A DNA stretch of 64,000 nucleotides, taken from NCBI GenBank assembly GCA_025449115.1, contig JAHLKC010000147.1, forward strand, positions 34,888 through 98,887, read 5' to 3'. Position numbers and translations under genes: made by a program. The stretch is from Chytridium lagenaria (Eukaryota; Chytridiomycota; Chytridiomycetes; Chytridiales; Chytridiaceae). This document shows, one piece after another, positions 45,801 to 59,094 of this stretch. A model generated the notes under the pieces. The model saw nothing but the letters and a program-made list of their open reading frames with translations. It made no database searches and was not told the DNA's origin. Position 1 is the first letter of the stretch. Every line of letters begins with the position of its first letter.

Positions 45801-47167
45801 CGCGTGCGCCAAGATGGGGAGGAGGATATTCAGCAAGGAACGATGGTGCCGTTCGGATAAACCATTGAGTGCTGGAGTACGAGGTGGAGTTGCTTCAATG
45901 ATGATGGTCTTCGCGTCGCAGTAGAGGTCGAATGCATGACTGAAAAGTTCTCCCCGATCCATGCGGATGACGAGTACCGTCTTTCCCTCGTGTAGGGTAA
46001 GGCGTTCAATGAGTCGGATAGCCCAAATGAAAGCCTCAGCCTTGGAACGAAGTGGGAAAGCCCATGAGTATCGGCTTTGCCAGTCGACGACGTGGAGAAT
46101 GTATTCGAAACCGTCTCGCGAAGGCGGTGTCATGGATAGCACATCTAAGTAAAGGTGAGAACCAGGGGAAACATTCTCCTTCGGAGTTGCATGTTTATTA
46201 TCTGCCATTCGAGATCTTTTCACAACAGGACAGGTACTACAAGTTTCACCTGGGACCAGGGTGTTATTGGGAGGTCTGCTGTTGTCCTGTCTCGTATCAT
46301 TTGTTCCATTTTCGTAATGGAGGCATGGCCAAGTCGGAGATGTAGAAGTTGAGTTTCTTTTGCTGCATCTTTTGCGATTGTTGCTAATATGCGTCTAGCG
46401 TCAGGTGGAAGGGTTTGGGGACATTGTTTGAGGAGAGTATTTGAAAAGAGTGCGAGTGAAGAGATTGATTGATGATGGGTCTGGGAAGTTGGTAGGTAAT
46501 GGAGGCCAAAGCGTTTTAAGCAAGTAATTAAGATTGTGTCGTTGCTTGGGTTCGGTGCACTTGTAGGGTCTCGTCTTTGGTAGATTCGACCAGGCTTCAG
46601 GTCGGTTGACAGGAAATACATTCCTGAGCGCTCGAGGTCATTCTGGGCAAGTATGTTGAGTGGAGCTGTTGGGGAGTATCTGGCGAAGGGGATAGTGAGG
46701 GTTTGGGTGGGAAAGTGCAGCTCTAAGGGGCCTGAGTGAGAGGAGGAGAGAGAAGCGAGCGAAGAGGAAGTTCCAATTTGCGAGGGGTGGGAGGAAAGGC
46801 TAAGAAATGGTGACTTATCTCGGAACACGGTTACGTTGGCTCCGTTATCTATGATGACTGGGTGAATTTTAGACGTTGCTGACGGAAGAGTTGCTGGTGA
46901 CGAGACTGTGAGGCCGGCGAATTCAGCAATGATTGACATGGGGAATGCCCGGCTTTGTTCCGGCTTAGTAAAATCCTCTCCATCCAGTTCTTCATCGTAG
47001 AGTTCTTCGAAGTCTTCTTCGGCTGCATCATGGTTGTCGAATTGGTCTCCTGTATCATCAGCCGTAATGTGTACCCTTTCGGTTCCTCGAGGATCAGGAG
47101 TTGCGCAATCGTTCGCAAAGTGTCCTCGCCCTCCGCACCTGAAGCAAGTGAGGGTACTTGCATCCAT
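42805..47167 (-). pseudogene. Copia L pol (zinc knuckle, PR, IN, RT, RH)
   Basis: A zinc knuckle CFRCGGRGHFANDC (near 47110-47150) opens the frame 47167-46220. The protease motif reads IIDNGANVTVF, with DNG in place of the usual DSG/DTG. Integrase (46223-45108) has HLYLDVLS, VIRMDRGEL and NGLSERHHRS. RT fragments cover NKWVYRIKLKADG, QIDVSTAYLYGDLDEEIY and IYVDD (near 43777-43800). RNase H has SSVALSATEAEYMAISELG and ends at a TAG near 42805. Breaks lie at 46220, between 44990 and 44480 (a roughly 470-bp insertion), and near 44170, 43700 and 43060. Confidence 0.88.
44480..44945. other. Structured non-coding insertion inside copia L
   Basis: Between the linker coding for ALMQAQEAIK (ending near 44960) and the RT N-terminus (HPYAAGYTFDISF near 44475) lie about 470 bp with no open frame. 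They contain a perfect 9-bp hairpin (44724-44732 with 44740-44748) and, directly after, a second stem (CGCAC...ATGGG with CCCAT...GTGCG, about 44760-44795). The flanks look splice-like (AAG|GTACGT, TTTCAG), but the phase does not fit. Boundaries are approximate. Confidence 0.5.
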
Positions 47168-47196
47168 CGGTTGTTGAGGCTCTACGTCGTTGTCGT

Positions 47197-48229
47197 TTAC
47201 TTCCCTTGGTTCGCGTGGGGCTGGGGGTTGACGAGGTGGTTGACGCTGGTAATCACGTGCGTTCCTTGGGCGGGAGCTTGGCGAGGAGGTGGTCGTTGTA
47301 ATTCCTTGGAATCGATTGTTTGTACGAGAGCAGGTCGGATGACGTTGCGTCGTTGTTGCCCTTGTTGCCTTATTTCCTGTCGAGCTGGACCACCTCGTCC
47401 TCGAGGAGCATTGAAACGATCTTGGCGCCTGGCAGGAGGATTATGGGGCGGTTCGTGTACAATCATGGCTTGCTGGTTGTCGATGGAAGATCCGTGGTAG
47501 TTGATGTCGCGTGCAGCGTTCCTGAGGGCATTGATGGCATGATGTATGGTTCTAATGTCGGTGCGGTTGCGGTGCGAGTTTCGAATTTGGCCGAAAATGG
47601 AAGCTGGCAATCCGCGGTATAAGACGTGGACGGCGGATTCAAAGGTCCTTAGTCAGCGTATTGTGGACCGGTTGGTGTTGGGTTATTGACGAGATGGAGG
47701 ACTTTACTATGGAGTCTGTAAAGCGGTCGATGTAGTCGTCGAGGGATTCACCGTCGCGCATGGTGAGGGACGTGAAGTGTCGATAACTGATTGTCGTTGT
47801 TCAATTGTGTTAACACCGTAGTGTTCTCGAAGGAGTCGAAAGGCGTCATAGGCAAAGTACAGTTGTTCATTATCGAGGATGCTTTGAGCGCCAGTCGTGA
47901 GGTATTGGCGATTGTCTTTATGGCCAAGTCGTTTTCAGCACGAGTTCCTGGGGAAAGGGGTTTGACGGTTCCTGTCCCATGGTGCGAAGGTGTAATGAGT
48001 TCCTTGAGTTGTCGTGACGAAGTCTTGGAGGCCGTTTGGAGTTCGGGCGGTTATGGCGGCAACCGCATCAGGGACTCCGGGATTGATGTTTTCGTCGACG
48101 TAGCTTGTGTGATAGTTTGAGCGCTTTATCGGCGCCGATGAGTCCGGTAACGAGGTTTTCCCAGGTGCCGTAGTCGGTGTCATGGCCCAAGGGTGTGATG
48201 TAGTTGACAGTGGAGGGGCGGGAGGTCAT
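47197..48229 (-). pseudogene. Copia L gag
   Basis: Starts MTSRPSTVNYITPLGHDTDY at 48229, 64 bases inside the 5' LTR edge, and runs through a gag_pre-type region (WENLVTGLIG). It is rich in Arg/Gln/Pro toward 47200 (NAPRGRGGPARQ), joining the zinc-knuckle frame at 47167. Three single-base breaks (near 48120, 47800 and 47640). Confidence 0.8.
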
Positions 48230-48293
48230 TTTTGTAGTGTCAAGGAATTTGAGAATAGTAAAGCGTGTTTTAGGCGTATTCAGACTCTTAATC

Positions 48294-48525
48294 TTTTGAG
48301 ATTTGTTTCTGCAAAGGTAAAGATTTATTACTGACGACGCAGTCGCCCTTTTATACCCGCGTGTTCCCTCATATCAACCTTGTAATAAACCACAACAACC
48401 AATAAACAGAGGAATACTGCGGTATGCCGCAACCTCAAATTGATAAACCAATTAACGTTTCATCCTCCAATCTCACGGTTTCACCGAAACTCTCAGCCTT
48501 ATGTCCCACCGACATATTCTCAACA
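48294..48525 (-). repeat. 5' LTR of copia L
   Basis: 232 bp, same ends as 42540-42772, followed by the ATTAC target copy at 48526-48530. Confidence 0.93.
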
Positions 48526-48530
48526 ATTAC

Positions 48531-48994
48531 AGACTTCTCTGCTTGGAATGAACTATAATAAAAATATATTTAATTGATGCATAATAACAATACCTTTTCA
48601 TGCAGCATGTGCTTTGCCTTTTCAAATAATAATTAACGCAACTCTGACGGACTGACTGACCTGCAGGCTGACCGACTTAACCTGACCTGACTGTATCACC
48701 TTGTGTCACCACCATCTCATGCTTTAAATATGTACAATGAACCACGTCAAAGCCCACAATCGATGGCCTATTATATATTAACATTATTATATAATGCTAT
48801 AATATATGTATTATTCACTGATGCAGATCAATGAATAAATATAAGTTCAAAAAATAGTATTAATTGCCATCCATCACGTACGTACTATGTATGTCATACA
48901 TAGAAAATCAATGTATTCACTAATAAAACGCTTATATTCACTTCACTCCATCACACCTTCCTCCTAATCACCGTATCCCCCTTCCCCCTTCCAG
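48531..48994. other. Intergenic, 3' of MCM4
   Basis: AT-rich. CTGAC-type short repeats (CTGACGGACTGACTGACC near 48645) and a CGTACGTA/TATGTATG stretch near 48880. No gene seen. Confidence 0.6.
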
Positions 48995-52798
<3,804 letters not shown>

Positions 52799-53014
52799 GA
52801 TGGGGTGAGTTCAGTTGATTCGGACAAGAGTAATATTTTTGACCTTGACACTTATTCTTTTTTTTTTTTTTGAGATGGAGAGCACGTTTCTATATTCTTC
52901 AACAGACTCCGAGCGAAAGGAAAAAATAATACATGGCCGCATTTCGTTATCAAAAAAAACATAAAATGTCTATCATGTATTATTCTAAAAGTAATATTTT
53001 GAGCTTTAACAGTC

Positions 53015-54905
53015 CTACCCCATATAAGGCGGCGGTGGCATATCAGCTGCATCACTCTTACTTGCCGCCCCGGCCCCAGCCCATTCCACATCACCTTCTC
53101 CTCTCTATTCTCAACAACAACCATAGATTTCTGCAAAGAAGAAGATGCCCCTAACTCGAGAGGTGTGGCGGTTTTCTCGTTTGGATATAAGAGTAGGTCT
53201 AGAGACATTGTTTGACGTATACATGTTGTCACCGGCGTAGACGTGGCCGTTGTAGCCTTGATGACCGGCATTCACAAAACTTCCAGCATGAGCTTCCAGA
53301 GATTTTGACGATCCATATAACCCCCGTCCCGCGTTCCTCTCAATCAGATTCGTTCCCGGGTACGCACTATTCCGACCCTTCTCACCCACATACACATCCC
53401 CACGTTCCACAATGACTCTCCTAGGAGGCGGGACAAGCGGGACGACAACAGGTGTTGGTGGCGAAGGTTTCGTTGCAAATCCATCGTCCGATCAGATTGG
53501 GGATGGAGTGTGGGTGGAGCGAGTTTGACGTCATTTGGTGGATGCTTTCCGCGACGACGGATAAAGACGATGAGGAAGGCGGCGCCGAGGAGGGCGAAAA
53601 CGCCTGTGATGGAGCCGCGATGATTGGGGTGGTGGAAGAGGATGATGGTGGATGGAGTAGAAGATGGGAGGGAGGGGGTGGTGGGACGGAGGTGGGGTTA
53701 GAAGGGAGGGGGGGTCAGTGGGCATGTCGGTTGGGATGAAAGTTGGGACGTCGATGGGAAAGGGTGAGGGAAGAGAGTTAGGAAGGGTTGAGAGGTGGTA
53801 GACCTAGTAAGTAGAAGTTTAGTGATCAGGTTACGTGGGTGAACGGTGGATAAAGTTGAGATTACCTTGTAGATTCTCCACTTGTAGTTGTGGAAGCCTG
53901 GTCAGTGGACGATTTGGTCCGGCTGCGGAGGAGGGGACGCGTCGGACGGTGATGGATCCTCCGGTGGTGGGTTGGAACTTGTTGCTGTGGACGAGGGACG
54001 GTGAAGGAGAAGGAGAAGGAGAAGGTCTTGGGGTGGAATTGGAGCAGGTGGGGAGGTGGGAATGGAATTACGGTGGGAGATCCACGAACAGTGCGGTAAC
54101 GCCGTCTGAAAGAAAAGAGAGTAGAGAAAGCATGGAACGAGAATGGAAATGAAATTGAGACAGCAAGAGAGAATGATGGGTGGTAGAACGTCAAATATAG
54201 AAACGAACGAAGCAGCGACCCTATGTGCCATATCTAATAATTGAGAGCCAAAAAAAAAACTCAAATAAACAGCTGGAACGTTGACTGGCAAAGAACAAAA
54301 CTCACATTTGACCCATCCTATCTGTTGAGGAATCCATTAGTCAGTTGCGGTTGGGGGAGGGTGAGGGATTGCTAAAGAGGTAGCAATCGGTGCTCGTAGG
54401 AAACGCCTGCTTATTCCAACTACATGAAAAAGTTTAATAAAACCAGATGTGGGAAACAGAAATAGGTTTCATTGGAACACGCAGCTATTACGATGCATTT
54501 AAAGGAAGGGAAAGCGGTGATTCTGACGGATTGCATCCAACTTGCACACCCGCCCCTTTTAAAGACACCGTTTTCTGTCCAAAAAAAAAAAAGTTTAGGA
54601 GATCGACGCTCACCACACGATGGATGTGCACTGTGACAATGAGTTGCAGATGGCGATACCAGCGTCCAGAGACCTTACAGCGCACCCACCACCGACGATG
54701 GTAGCAGCGCACCTTGGTCAGGAAGGTCTCCAGTGTTTGGAGTATCAGCATAACACCTTTTGAGTAGAAAAGTAAGTAATCGATGAATGAATGAGATGGA
54801 ATGATAGAATGGGATGGAATGGCTATAGGTAGGATATAAAATAACCTTATACTTACGCTCCAATTACCCATAACCAGAGATGACGGTCGTTGGAAGGGAC
54901 ATTTT
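53015..54905 (-). CDS. Putative single-pass surface protein with PPxY tail
   Basis: The clearest parts are a membrane span SITGVFALLGAAFLIVFI followed by the stop-transfer RRRGKHPPNDVK (about 53540-53620), and a cytosolic tail of about 150 residues with YPNEKTATPLELGASS and a C-terminal ADMPPPPYMG. PPPY can bind WW-domain proteins such as Rsp5-type ligases. Upstream, a Ser/Thr/Pro-rich stretch and, near 54690-54770, a Cys-containing block (CYADTPNTGDLPDQG, AICNSLSQCTSIVW) would form the ectodomain. This layout is that of fungal wall-stress sensors, but that is inference. Start, signal peptide and exon borders are unclear, and the N-terminal part may be a separate gene. Confidence 0.42.
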
Positions 54906-55336
54906 GGAGAGAGTGATGGGTGAGTAAATATTATATATTCCTTGAGGTTATACAAGGATACACAAGCTAAAATATTTTAGTCGTCAAGCTTTGTTCTACG
55001 CATGCAGTCTGTGTAACATTGTCGTGGATGCCTAAAAGACGAAGAAAAAAAACAATTTAAATAATTTTGCTTATGAATTGTCAACTTGACCTTGTTCGTT
55101 TTGCTTATATATTTATATGTACCAGTTTACATAATGGTTGAACTGAACTGAATTAACTATATACCTAGATACCTATATAGGCATATAGTCCCAAGAGAGA
55201 GTATTTATATAGAGAGTAAAATGACTATTATTAAATTTTGAAATTTATACGACTATACACACACAAAAAGATTACATGAAACAATTCATATCAAACAAGG
55301 GAAACTAGAAAAAACAGTGCAGCAACAAAGACAAAC
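54906..55336. other. Intergenic
   Basis: AT-rich, with CCTAGATACCTATATAGGC short repeats near 55165. No gene seen. Confidence 0.6.
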
Positions 55337-56162
55337 TTAAGCCACAATGTTCTTGCTCACATCAACTTGGAACCCTGAACAGCTCCCAAGTTTGACACAA
55401 AGTTCATTCCATTGCTCTGCGCAAGGCTTGCACCGTTCCCAACAATGGACGCGCCAGTCAACTGGTTGTTGACACCAACGTTTCCAGCAGCGTTGATCCC
55501 GTTGCCTGAACACCCGCAATGTTGGATCCAATACCAAACATGTTCTGCTGGTTGGTTGCAGCGTTTCCAAGAGCGTTGACGTGTTCTGTTGACCGAGCGC
55601 GGCAACGTTGCCAAGGATGGAGCCGGTGTTGGCCTGGTTGACGGCCTGGTTACCTTGGAACGCGACAGTGTTGCCCTGGTTCACGGCGAGGTTGTTTCCG
55701 ATGCCCCGTGCTGAACTGGTTTACACCAGCATTTTGGTTGAACAACACGTTGTTGGACTGTGCCGCTGCAACGTTCCCAACGACCGCACCGTTGAGGTTC
55801 TGGTTTGTGGCAGCGTTCCCACTGAAGACGGCCTGGTTGGCTTGAGTGAATGCCGTGTTTCCTTGCACCTGCAGCAATGTTCTGGGTGCCGCTGTGTTGC
55901 CGAGAGCAAAGATGCTGTTGCCTTGGGTGATGGCGGTGTTGCCGGAGATGCCAAGAGCAGCGTTTTGGGTGTTGGCGGTGTTGCCTTGCATGGCGATTTG
56001 GTTGACTTGAAGACCTTTGGCGGCGTTGCCGGCGATGGAGGCTTGGAATTGTTGTAGACCCCCGACGTTGCCGGCGAAGTTGATGGAGTTGCTCTGTTGT
56101 TGGGGGAGGGGAGCCGCGGAGGCGCTGAGGGCGAGGAGGAGAGTGGCGACGGTGAAGAGCAT
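55337..56162 (-). CDS. Secreted 14-residue-repeat protein, curli-like
   Basis: Begins with a clear signal peptide, MLFTVATLLLALSASAAP. The mature chain is nearly all tandem 14-residue units of the pattern GN-(T/V/A)-A-x-x-Q-x-N-x-x-x-(hydrophobic)-x, for example GNTAITQGNSIFAL, GNTAFTQANQAVFS, GNAATNQNLNGAVV and GNVAAAQSNNVLFN, at least ten in a row. Strict Gly-Asn and Gln-x-Asn spacing predicts a stacked beta-solenoid. Bacterial curlin repeats (GNxA...Q...N) share this logic. Cys is absent from the repeat frame. The frame slips near 55890, 55725 and 55590, and the end is 55357 or 55337 depending on the last slip. A TATA box lies 76 bp upstream of the ATG. Likely an extracellular, wall or zoospore/cyst adhesion component (inference). 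Confidence 0.72.
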
Positions 56163-56237
56163 GTTGAGAGATGTAGAAGTGTTTTCTAGGTGGGGAGTGA
56201 GAATTGTTGAATGATATTTTACGAGGTAAACGTTCTG

Positions 56238-56244
56238 TTTTATA
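56238..56244 (-). promoter_or_regulatory. TATA box of the repeat-protein gene
   Basis: CCTATAAAAC on the - strand, 76 bases before the ATG at 56162. Confidence 0.55.
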
Positions 56245-56697
56245 GGCGAGCATCCAAATTTTTATTATTTCTCTCGCCAAAAACATTAGTTGAACCAATT
56301 GTTTACGACGGCAAGTTTTAAAGTTTTTTTTTCAAAGTTTTTTTTTTTTTTCAAGTGCAGACAATAAAATAAACCATCTTTACACTACAAATCAACATCG
56401 CACGTCAGATGATGGAGGCGCATTGCATTTTAGACACTTCCACCGCAGAACACCACTGTTGATAGTCCATTTTGAAATCCATTGGTCGTTATCATCACGG
56501 TCGTGAGCTGAAACGCTTTATTGATGAACGGGGAGGATTCAATATTCCGTTTCACACAAGATTAAGGACCGCGCATAACCAATCGCAAATTTCTGTACGC
56601 CCTTACGACGTAATGCTTACTCTTCCTACTGAAGACCAATGAACTTTGTCTTGGACACGCCCTGAAGCGATCCTTCAAAAAATGAAGTTCGTTCGAG

Positions 56698-56704
56698 TAT
56701 AAAA
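56698..56704 (+). promoter_or_regulatory. TATA box of the VWD-protein gene
   Basis: GAGTATAAAATGCAG, with TATAAAA 95 bases before the ATG at 56799. Confidence 0.55.
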
Positions 56705-56798
56705 TGCAGCATTGGCATTCAAAGTCAAGCAACAACTTCCTCTATTTACTAGTGTACATATACTAGACTTTAATCTGTACTATAATTTACTTTTCGCC

Positions 56799-58501
56799 AT
56801 GCTCAAGTCATTCGCTCTCATCGTTGCTCTCGCCCAGGTCGCGCTTTCAGCACCTACTTCCCTTGTCGCTCGCCAGTCTCAACACATTGTCTTTGACACA
56901 AAGTCTTTGACCATTGAGGACGGAAACGTAGGCGCTGAAGTCTCTGTCCGTCTTGCCGCTGCACCCACATCAGCTGCAACTATCTACCTCGACGCTCCCG
57001 GTCTCAAGCTCACCGACTGCTCGTTCAAGTTTACTCCTTCTGACTGGCAGACCCCTAGAAAGGTCCGTCTCATTGGCGGTGGTGACGCAAGACTACTTCG
57101 TACACGCTCAATGCCAGTCTTTGCTCCTGGTTCTGGTTCGCACCTTGCCAAGGATACGGTTGGTGACAGGAAGCAAACCCCAGCGCTGAATGTTCTCACG
57201 GTGACCCCACTACAAGACTTTGACGGGAGGTACTACGACTTCCAGGGACAGGGTGTCTTTTACCTTCTCAGGACCCCGACCCTCGTCGTTCAGGCAGACC
57301 AGAGGACTGTGAGTTATTACCGTACTTTTTGTGCTTTCATCATATGCTTATTTTTTTAGTGCGCAAACAGAGTCACCTGCAACACTGCCATCGCATCCAG
57401 TACGGCTCCTCCGTCATCACGCTGACCGCCGCTGCAGGCACCAAGAACCGTCTCGCCTTGAGCTCCTTGACTTCCAAGACGGACGGAATCTCCGCACAGC
57501 CAACAGCGCCGCCAACCAGTACCGTATCGCCATCTCCGATGGCAGCAGAATCACTGTCAGCATCTACCCGTGGAACGGCGTCTACTACATGGACGCGTCC
57601 ATCACCGTCGCCGGCACTCACATGGGCAAGACTGACGGTCTTTGCGGTTCGTACAACAACAAAGTCGGTGACGACGTCCCCACCCCTGCCAACTTTGCTG
57701 TTTCCAACCATGAGAACATCTTCACCACTGGAAAGGGTCTCGCCATCTCCATCCCCGTTCCTCCTACCACCAGCACCTGCAAGATCCCGGCTCTCGGTGG
57801 TGCCGCCCCTCCCTCCACTGACGGTGTGGACCCTCTTAAACCCGGTGGTTTCACTCTGTCGACATCCCCGTCCCCGCCACCTCTGTCGTGAACGATTTCA
57901 TCGCGTCGCCCTTGCCTACGCTGAAGACAGCACAAAGGTCACCACACACAGCCGCTATTGACGCCACCCTCGCTAAATCGTTCTGCGAGTCCCTCCGCTC
58001 CTTTGACAGCTGGTGTGCCGCCAACATTGACATCAACTTTATCATTGGCGCTTGCACTGTGGACGTTGCAAACACGGGTGACAGAAACATTGTCACCAAC
58101 GCTCAACGCACCCTCGCCGCAACCTGTGCCGCCAAAGCCGCACCCTCGCCGAGTTCACTGCCGACGTCACCGCCGCAACCCAGCTCATCAACAAATCCAC
58201 CGACATTGCCTCCAAAATTCAAGGTGACGCGCTGCGGCTGTTGGAAACATTCAGATTCCTACCTTCAACACCCCGCGTTCAAGCCCCACAGGCTCCGCGT
58301 TCCAGATGCCGCGTCTCAGGCTCCTGCTTTCCAGATGCCGGCGTTGCAGGTGCCTGCTGCTCAGGGTGGTGCGTGGCAGGCTCCTGCCGCTCAGGCTCCG
58401 GCTTGGGCGGCTCCCAGATGCCGGCTTTCCAGATGCCTGCTCAGCAAGGCGCGCAGCCGGCTGTGATGCCAAACTTGGGCAACTGGAACTTCAAGTTTTA
58501 A
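56799..58501 (+). CDS. Secreted protein with von Willebrand factor type D-like domain
   Basis: Starts MLKSFALIVALAQVALSAP, a signal peptide; the longer frame upstream lacks one. Next is SLTIEDGNVGAEVSVRLAAAP with CSFKFTPSDWQ, a Calx-beta/Ig-like fold by appearance. An intron at about 57309-57360 (GTGAGTTATT...TTTTAG) precedes the VWD-like region: YGSSVITLTAAAGT, ITVSIYPWNGVYYMDASITV and the hallmark THMGKTDGLCGSYNNKVGDD (near 57620-57680). A Cys-containing segment (SFCESLRSFDSWCA, IIGACTVDVA) follows, then a low-complexity tail of QAPAFQMPALQ-like units to NLGNWNFKF. Role: extracellular adhesion or matrix (inference). Single-base slips near 57400, 57890, 58140 and 58415. Confidence 0.75.
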
Positions 58502-59094
58502 TGTAATAGCCTATTTGTGATTAATGATTATGTGAATGTAAATATATGAACAATATCTATTTTAGCTGGTTTTATACATTTTTACAGTTAACTTCCCAAT
58601 CCTCAAAGTTAACTCTGTCTTAGTCCATTAACCATCAAAGTGAAGAAGAATTAAGCCACTGAGGAGTAGGAAGAATAGTGCGTGGTTTTAAGCAAGGCAA
58701 AGATGGAAAGGATACCTCTGAGAGCAATGCATATACGGAAGCAAGTGGCAGCTTATGTTTTCAGGTCAGAAAAAGTCACTGCAGTAATGATGAGACGGCT
58801 AACAAATAGGCCGTTAGATGAATTTTCGGTGTTATATATTGAAAAAGCCATTGGTCAAGTTGAATTTGGTTAAACACGTTGCTTACATGCTTTTCGGGGG
58901 TTGAAATGGGTTTAACTTTAACGTTTCAGTGTATCCAGATTATGTGTTGACGGTGAGGTAGATACTTTCGATGTCCAGTGGGATATGGAGCGGGTCTTCC
59001 ACTGAGTAGACTTTTTGAAGGATCAGAGCGCGTTGTTTGATGGCAAAGCCAGTGACAAATGTCCATAACGATTTGTCCGAAAGAAGTATCACTC
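58502..59094. other. Intergenic, no supported gene
   Basis: A 63-codon frame at 58682-58873 has no recognisable motif, no intron signals and no clear start context. Nothing else seen. Confidence 0.5.

Larger units (their letters stand above)
42540..48525 (-). mobile_element. Full-length copia element L (second lineage), target duplication ATTAC
   Basis: LTRs 42540-42772 and 48294-48525 (232-233 bp), flanked by ATTAC at 42535-42539 and 48526-48530. On the - strand the LTR starts TGTTGAGAATATG. A polypurine tract (GAGGGGAG) lies beside the 3' LTR. The proteins are only distantly related to A/E/I/J/K. No TGG-type primer site follows the 5' LTR; the internal region starts ATTAAGAGTCTG. Recent, since the LTRs differ by only a few bases. 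Confidence 0.94.
56163..56798. other. Divergent intergenic promoter region
   Basis: Shared upstream region of two secreted-protein genes. It has a TATA box at each side, a T-rich run (56320-56350) and otherwise unique sequence. Confidence 0.6.

Noticed and set aside
55337..56162. Bacterial origin of the curli-like gene by transfer
   Set aside because: Unit length is 14 residues and not the curlin 22 or so; the TATA box and signal peptide look native; convergence is simpler.
58682..58873. Small protein gene
   Set aside because: Single short frame without homology, start context or intron support.
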